Source: Kaistia dalseonensis
GTDB lineage: Bacteria > Pseudomonadota > Alphaproteobacteria > Rhizobiales > Kaistiaceae
Length of the DNA: 64,000 bases
Assembly (NCBI RefSeq): GCF_030814715.1
Contig: NZ_JAUSVO010000002.1
Location: 310,001 to 374,000, forward strand
Direction: 5' to 3'
Shown: positions 59,781 through 64,000 of the stretch, in pieces
Position numbering within the stretch: position 1 is the stretch's first letter
How the letters are laid out: each line of letters opens with the position of its first letter
The notes under the pieces: model-generated
What the model was told of the DNA's origin: nothing
What the model saw: only the letters and a program-made list of their open reading frames with translations
Databases searched by the model: none
Position numbers and translations under genes: made by a program

Positions 59781-60752
59781 TCAACCGTCGACGGGATCCT
59801 TGGCCAACGGGTGATGCTCGGCGACCAGCGCCCGAAGCCGCTCTTCCAGCACATGGGTATAGATCTGGGTCGTCGAGATGTCGGCATGACCCAGCAATTG
59901 CTGCACGATCCTGAGATCGGCGCCGTTCTGCAGCAGATGACTCGCAAAAGCGTGGCGCAGCACATGCGGCGAGACACGCTTCGACGGAATTTGCGCGGCC
60001 GCCGCGAGATCCTTCAAATCGCGCGCAAAGGCCTGGCGGGTGAGCGTGCCCGTCTCGCCGAAGGATGGAAACAGCCATTGGCTGCTCGGCGCCTTGCCTT
60101 CATGCTCGCGGCGGAGCGCGACATAGCGGCTGATCGCGTCGCGCGCGCGCTCGGTGAGCGGGACGATCCGCTCCTTGCCGCCCTTGCCGCGCACCGTGAT
60201 GAAGCGCAGATCGGCCCGGGCCGCCGAGGCCGGTAATGCGACGAGTTCCGAGACCCGCATGCCGGAGGCATAGAGGGTCTCGAGCAGCGCCGCGAGCCGC
60301 GCCGCGCGCAGGGCCGCGATCGGCGTCTTGGCGGTGAGGATCGCCGCCTCCGCGGTCCCCAGCAGGCGATCGACCTCCGCCTCGGACAGGATCTTCGGCA
60401 AGGGCGCCTTCTTCTTCGGGCCCTCGACAATGCCCGAGGGATCGTCCGTCCGCACGCCCTCGGTAAACAGGAAGCGATGCAGTTGGCGAAGCGCCGAAAG
60501 GCGCCGTGCCGCCGACGATGCCGCAAAGCCCCGCGTCTCGAGATCGATCATGTAGCCGCGAATTTCGCCGATGCCGGCCTTCTCGAAATCCGACGCATTC
60601 GAGGCGAGATAGCCCGCATAGTCCTCGAGGTCGCGGCGATAGGAAATGAGCGTATTGGGCGAGGCGCCGCGCTCGGCGCTCATCATTTCCAGAAAGGCCT
60701 CGAGATGGTGCAGCCCGGCAAGTGCCGGCCTGCTCTTTCGTGTCACGCTCAT
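59781..60752 (-). CDS. xerD: Site-specific tyrosine recombinase XerD
   Basis: A chromosome-dimer recombinase of 323 residues acting with XerC at dif. The N-terminal arm-binding domain (about 10-95) begins [26 protein letters not shown]. The catalytic domain carries Arg in [14 protein letters not shown], Lys in [13 protein letters not shown], HxLR in [14 protein letters not shown], His in [11 protein letters not shown] and Tyr in IYTHV. ATG 60752 has AGGA six bases upstream; ATG 60758, overlapping the stop of the 48-residue gene, is an alternative. There is no flanking sign of an integrated element. Confidence 0.92.
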   Translation of the reverse strand: MSVTRKSRPALAGLHHLEAFLEMMSAERGASPNTLISYRRDLEDYAGYLASNASDFEKAGIGEIRGYMIDLETRGFAASSAARRLSALRQLHRFLFTEGVRTDDPSGIVEGPKKKAPLPKILSEAEVDRLLGTAEAAILTAKTPIAALRAARLAALLETLYASGMRVSELVALPASAARADLRFITVRGKGGKERIVPLTERARDAISRYVALRREHEGKAPSSQWLFPSFGETGTLTRQAFARDLKDLAAAAQIPSKRVSPHVLRHAFASHLLQNGADLRIVQQLLGHADISTTQIYTHVLEERLRALVAEHHPLAKDPVDG

Positions 60753-60754
60753 CT

Positions 60755-60901
60755 TCATTCCTGCAGCAGCCTATCCGTCGGGACGCGGACCGTAATCTCC
60801 CGCTGTGTCGGCTCCACGAAGGTTGCGAGCGCGAAAACGACGCCATAGGCCACTGCAGCGATCACGATCAGCGCCAGGATGAAGCGCGAGAGGGTCGGCA
60901 T
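60755..60901 (-). CDS. 48-residue single-helix membrane protein upstream of xerD
   Basis: A short frame overlooked by usual length cut-offs. [20 protein letters not shown] opens it; one helix (about 6-26) is followed by [18 protein letters not shown] and a short tail. Its stop lies within the start region of xerD (ATGA at 60758-60755), which supports translation. Similar short proteins are found ahead of xerD in other Hyphomicrobiales as recalled. Function is unknown. Confidence 0.75.
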   Translation of the reverse strand: MPTLSRFILALIVIAAVAYGVVFALATFVEPTQREITVRVPTDRLLQE

Positions 60902-61043
60902 ACGGGGGCAGCCTTTTCGTCATTTCAGGCAGAAACTTATGCCCATGGCAGCCGTGTCGTGGCAAGCGCATGCGCTTCGGCTTGACAGCGTCGCCCGCCT
61001 CCGCTTCTTCCTGCACGGCGCGAGCGCACGGGCGGACGGAAAG

Positions 61044-61646
61044 ATGGACGACAGCTCTGATGAGGCGAAGCCTGCCGACACGGCCCTGGTCGACCGACTG
61101 GGCACGCGCACCATCGTGCTGGTCGGGCTGATGGGCGCCGGCAAGACATCAGTCGGCAAGCGCCTCGCGGCCAAGCTGCAACTGCCCTTCATCGACGCCG
61201 ACGCGGAAATTGAAAAAGCCGCCAATGCGACGATTCCCGAGATCTTCGCAAAGCATGGCGAGGCCTATTTCCGCGACGGTGAGCGGCGCGTGATCCGCCG
61301 CCTGCTGGATGGCCGTCCAAAGGTGCTGGCGACGGGCGGCGGTGCCTTCATGAGCGAGGAGACGCGCGAGGCGATCGCCGCCGGCGCCATCTCGATCTGG
61401 CTGCGCGCAGACCTCGACATTCTGATGGCGCGTGTCCGCAAGCGCTCCAACCGGCCATTGCTCCAGACGGCCGATCCCGAGGCCACCATGCGTGGCCTGA
61501 TGGACCAGCGCTATCCGGTCTATGCGAAGGCCGATATCCATATCCTGTCGCGCGATGTTGCCCATGACGTCGTCGCCGACGAAACCATACGCGCCATAGA
61601 CGCCTTCCTGACCGAGGAAGAGGCCGCACGAAGGAACCCGCAATGA
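61044..61646 (+). CDS. aroK: Shikimate kinase
   Basis: An enzyme of the shikimate pathway, 200 residues. Walker A is in [45 protein letters not shown] follows, ATGGGAF is the substrate loop, and lid Arg residues lie in RSNRPLL. An N-terminal tail of about 25 residues is longer than E. coli AroK. ATG 61044 follows GGACGGAAAG; an open frame further upstream overlaps a divergent gene. Its stop overlaps aroB by four bases. Confidence 0.95.
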   Translation: MDDSSDEAKPADTALVDRLGTRTIVLVGLMGAGKTSVGKRLAAKLQLPFIDADAEIEKAANATIPEIFAKHGEAYFRDGERRVIRRLLDGRPKVLATGGGAFMSEETREAIAAGAISIWLRADLDILMARVRKRSNRPLLQTADPEATMRGLMDQRYPVYAKADIHILSRDVAHDVVADETIRAIDAFLTEEEAARRNPQ

Positions 61647-62773
61647 ACACCGCCGCGACCACACCCGATGTGACGACCGTTCGCGTCGAACTGGGCGAGC
61701 GGGCCTATGACATCGTCATCGGCCGGGGGCTTCTCGCGGCGGGCGGCAAGCTGGTCGCGGAGCGGCTGCCGAAGGTACGCGCCGCGATCGTGACCGACGA
61801 GAATGTCGGCCGGCTGCATCTGCCGACGCTGTCCGCGAGCCTTGCCGAGGCGGGCATCGATCATGTGCCGGTCATCGTGCCGCCGGGCGAGGGATCGAAG
61901 AACTTTGCGACGCTGGAGCAGGTGGTGCGCGCCGTACTGGCCGCCCGGCTCGAACGCGGCGACATCGTCATCGCCCTCGGCGGTGGCGTCATCGGCGATC
62001 TCTCCGGCTTTGCCAGCGCGATCGTCCGGCGCGGCATGCGCTTCGTCCAGGTGCCGACGTCGCTGCTGGCGCAGGTCGATTCCTCCGTCGGCGGCAAGAC
62101 GGGCATCAACACGCCGGAGGGCAAGAACCTCGTTGGCGCTTTCCACCAACCCGACCTCGTCATCGCCGATACCGGCGTGCTCGACACGCTCTCCCCGCGC
62201 GAGTTTCGCGCCGGCTATGCCGAGGTCGCCAAATACGGGCTGATCGACGATCCCGACTTCTTCGCATGGCTGGAAGCGAACTGGGCCGGCATCTTCTCCG
62301 GCGGGCCGGAGCGCGAATATGCCGTCGCGACCAGCTGTCGCGCCAAGGCCAAGGTCGTCGCCGCCGACGAGCACGAGACCGGCGAGCGCGCTCTGCTCAA
62401 TCTCGGCCACACCTTCGGCCATGCGCTGGAGGCGGCGACGGGTTATTCGCAGCGCCTCGTCCATGGCGAGGGCGTGGCGATCGGCATGGCGCTGGCGCAT
62501 CAGTTTTCCGCGCGCATGAACCTATGCTCCCCCGATGATGGCGAGCGTGTCGTGCGCCATTTGAAGGCGGTCGGCCTGCCGACGACGATTGGCGACATAG
62601 CGGGCGACCTGCCGGACGCCGATGGGCTGATGAAGCTGATCGCGCAGGACAAGAAAGTTTCCCGTGGAACACTCACCTTCATTCTGACACGTGGCATCGG
62701 CCAGGCCTTCATCGCGAAGGATGTGCCGCCCGACGCCGTCCGCAGCTTCCTCCAGGAGAAGCTCGAAGCCTGA
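61643..62773 (+). CDS. aroB: 3-dehydroquinate synthase
   Basis: Second enzyme of the shikimate pathway, 376 residues, NAD- and zinc-dependent. It contains [37 protein letters not shown] (cofactor and zinc region), the zinc His in [11 protein letters not shown] and [10 protein letters not shown]. The aroK-aroB order with an ATGA overlap is standard in proteobacteria and gives balanced production. Feeds chorismate to the chorismate mutase encoded at 37644. Confidence 0.96.
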   Translation: MNTAATTPDVTTVRVELGERAYDIVIGRGLLAAGGKLVAERLPKVRAAIVTDENVGRLHLPTLSASLAEAGIDHVPVIVPPGEGSKNFATLEQVVRAVLAARLERGDIVIALGGGVIGDLSGFASAIVRRGMRFVQVPTSLLAQVDSSVGGKTGINTPEGKNLVGAFHQPDLVIADTGVLDTLSPREFRAGYAEVAKYGLIDDPDFFAWLEANWAGIFSGGPEREYAVATSCRAKAKVVAADEHETGERALLNLGHTFGHALEAATGYSQRLVHGEGVAIGMALAHQFSARMNLCSPDDGERVVRHLKAVGLPTTIGDIAGDLPDADGLMKLIAQDKKVSRGTLTFILTRGIGQAFIAKDVPPDAVRSFLQEKLEA

Positions 62774-62951
62774 GCTTTCGCTCGCGCGGCGAAAGAACGG
62801 GCGCAAACAGCAGAGCGGCGACGCCAGAACCGCCTTTGATCCTGCAGTGCCATTGCCGGCCGGCCTTCATCATGCCTAGACTTGGCAGTGGGGGCGAGAG
62901 GATGCGAGGACGGGCGACGTGATCTCCGTCGGGCCCCGATGGAGGTGGCCC

Positions 62952-63647
62952 GTGTTTGACGTGCTCGAAACTTTTGGCGGCTGGTACGATCTGCCCGCCA
63001 ACATCTCCTATATTCTGTTCGCGATCTCGTTCTTCCTGACCAACATCTTCTGGCTCAGGATTTTCGTCATCGTCTCGCTCGCTTTCGAGATCGTCTATTT
63101 CGCGATGTCGAGCAGCTATCTCTACACCGGCATGATCTGGGATGTGATCATCATCCTGATCAACCTCTACCGCCTCATCACGCTGCTGAACGCCCGGCGG
63201 ATCCTCGGAAGCGCGAGCGGCGGCTACCTGCTGAAGCAGAGCATCGGCGAACTGGACGACGAAAACCTGGTCGAGCTGATGAAGCTCGGCGAGGCCTTCG
63301 ACCTGACGCCCGGTGCGCTGCTGACCGAGCAGGGCAAGCCGGTGGAGTTCGTCTATCTCGTCGCGGCGGGGCACGCGGTCGCCGAAGTGGCGGGCGTCGA
63401 GGTTGGGCGCATCAACCCCGGCGAATTCGTCGGCGAAGTCTCGTTCCTGACCGGCATTCCCGCCACGGCGACCGTCAGGGCGTCGGAGCAGCTTTCGGTG
63501 ATCGCGCTCGACAGCCTCAAGCTCTCCGAGGCCTGCGCTGCCGATCCCAAGGTCTCGGCCGCCATTCACCAGGTCATCGGCAACGCGCTGGCGCGCAAGC
63601 TGGTCGCCTCGAACCGCCAGATCGTGGCCGAGGCCAGGCCGGCCTGA
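62952..63647 (+). CDS. Membrane-anchored cyclic-nucleotide-binding domain protein (Popeye-like)
   Basis: A 231-residue protein. Three hydrophobic segments (about 15-32, 35-55 and 60-80) precede a cNMP-binding-type domain (about 110-215) with GALLTEQGKPVEFVYLVAAGHAVAE, GEFVGEVSFLTGIPATATVRASEQ and the RALDSL-type end. GEFVGEVSFLTG resembles the phosphate-binding cassette (usual GExxxxxxLxxxxxxxATxxA), with Glu kept. Start GTG 62952 follows GGAGG; GTG 62919 would add 11 residues. Its membrane layout recalls Popeye-type proteins. The bound ligand is unknown. Confidence 0.8.
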   Translation: MFDVLETFGGWYDLPANISYILFAISFFLTNIFWLRIFVIVSLAFEIVYFAMSSSYLYTGMIWDVIIILINLYRLITLLNARRILGSASGGYLLKQSIGELDDENLVELMKLGEAFDLTPGALLTEQGKPVEFVYLVAAGHAVAEVAGVEVGRINPGEFVGEVSFLTGIPATATVRASEQLSVIALDSLKLSEACAADPKVSAAIHQVIGNALARKLVASNRQIVAEARPA

Positions 63648-63664
63648 GGCCGCAGGAGGCGCCG

Positions 63665-63928
63665 CTAGCCCGGAGCCCGGGCTTCGATCGCGAGCGCGTG
63701 CACGCCTGCCGCGAGCTCATCCTTCAGCAGAGCGTTGATGGTCCGGTGCATGTCCACGCGGCTCTTGCCCCGAAAGGCCTCGGCGGTGATCCTGACGCGG
63801 TAATGTGTCTCGCCCCCCGGGCGGGCACCCTGATGGCCCTTGTGCAAATGCGACTCGTCGATCACATCTAGGCTCTCTGGCGACAGCGCTGCTTCCAGCA
63901 CCGCCGCAATCCGTTCCTTCGTATTCAT
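63665..63928 (-). CDS. bolA: BolA-family protein
   Basis: A BolA-type regulator of 87 residues, linked to iron-sulfur assembly with monothiol glutaredoxins. KERIAAVLEAALSPESLDVIDESHLHKGHQGARPGGETHYRVRI (motif SHLHKGH with His) and AFRGKSRVDMHRTINALLKDEL are typical. ATG 63928 is the likely start, with GAGG ten bases upstream. Past it, 70 bases remain, in which a plus-strand ATG at 63998 may begin another gene. Confidence 0.93.
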   Translation of the reverse strand: MNTKERIAAVLEAALSPESLDVIDESHLHKGHQGARPGGETHYRVRITAEAFRGKSRVDMHRTINALLKDELAAGVHALAIEARAPG

Positions 63929-64000
63929 TCCCAACCTCTTTCACTGGGGGCGAAACTTCGCCTTGTCCGTGAGGGGGCTGGCTACCATAATCGCATCATG

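Noticed and set aside
59781-60752. Integrase of a genomic island
   Set aside because: The recombinase matches housekeeping XerD in length and motifs, sits among core genes (aroKB, bolA), and no tRNA, att repeat or phage gene is nearby.
63998-64000. ATG at the right edge as start of a J-domain or cobST-type gene divergent from bolA
   Set aside because: Such an arrangement is known in the order, but only the start codon is visible, so no call is possible.

Overview
The window is GC-rich (mid-60s percent by eye), densely coded DNA from an alphaproteobacterium, most likely a member of the Hyphomicrobiales (Rhizobiales). The signs are the gene neighbourhoods etfB-etfA-hbd, argH-lptM-lysA followed by a DUF4175/TIGR02302 protein, hpt beside a CpdR-type regulator, ftsE-ftsX, metX-metW, rplS-leuC-leuD and bolA. 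A genus cannot be fixed from this sequence alone; a Kaistia-like soil or freshwater genus is a guess. No rRNA, tRNA, CRISPR array, insertion sequence or prophage was seen, so this reads as ordinary chromosome with a few accessory patches.

Layout. 0-4.4 kb: a sugar ABC transport operon on the minus strand (LacI regulator, binding protein, two permeases, and the first codons of a further gene leaving the window), with two palindromic operators just upstream. 4.5-16.7 kb: envelope and stress functions (ExoD, a large MscS channel, a CAP lipoprotein, a flippase/BioF2-like/cupin cassette, an extensin-like protein, TspO), a TusA-like protein and a galactose/arabinose dehydrogenase. 16.5-29 kb: cobalamin adenosyltransferase, rhomboid protease, ETF and hydroxybutyryl-CoA dehydrogenase, an orphan MazF-like toxin followed by a likely small RNA gene, TlpA, argH, lptM, lysA, an ArsR-controlled SDR gene, and a giant TIGR02302 membrane protein. 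29-48 kb: cpdR, hpt, ftsEX, YdcF, plsC, the phenylalanine/tyrosine operon (chorismate mutase, HisC-like aminotransferase, TyrC), metXW, gloB, rplS and leuCD.

48.1-49.9 kb is the most unusual stretch. It holds five tandem paralogues of a 91-residue secreted protein (DUF1344-like), in two sequence classes with a mosaic pattern that points to recent duplication and gene conversion.

50.2-53.3 kb carries a CitE-like lyase, pyridoxal kinase, DUF429 and DUF3830 proteins. 53.5-59.3 kb is a second sugar ABC operon (binding protein, two permeases, ROK-family protein, GntR regulator, SIS-domain sugar isomerase) with a palindrome over its promoter. It looks like an amino-sugar uptake system without its own ATPase. 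59.5-64 kb holds a small orphan protein, xerD with a 48-residue membrane protein in front of it, aroK-aroB, a membrane-anchored cyclic-nucleotide-binding protein and bolA.

Gene calls rest on reading the translations and on family motifs recalled from general knowledge. No database search was run. Promoters, operators and RNA elements are predictions by eye.
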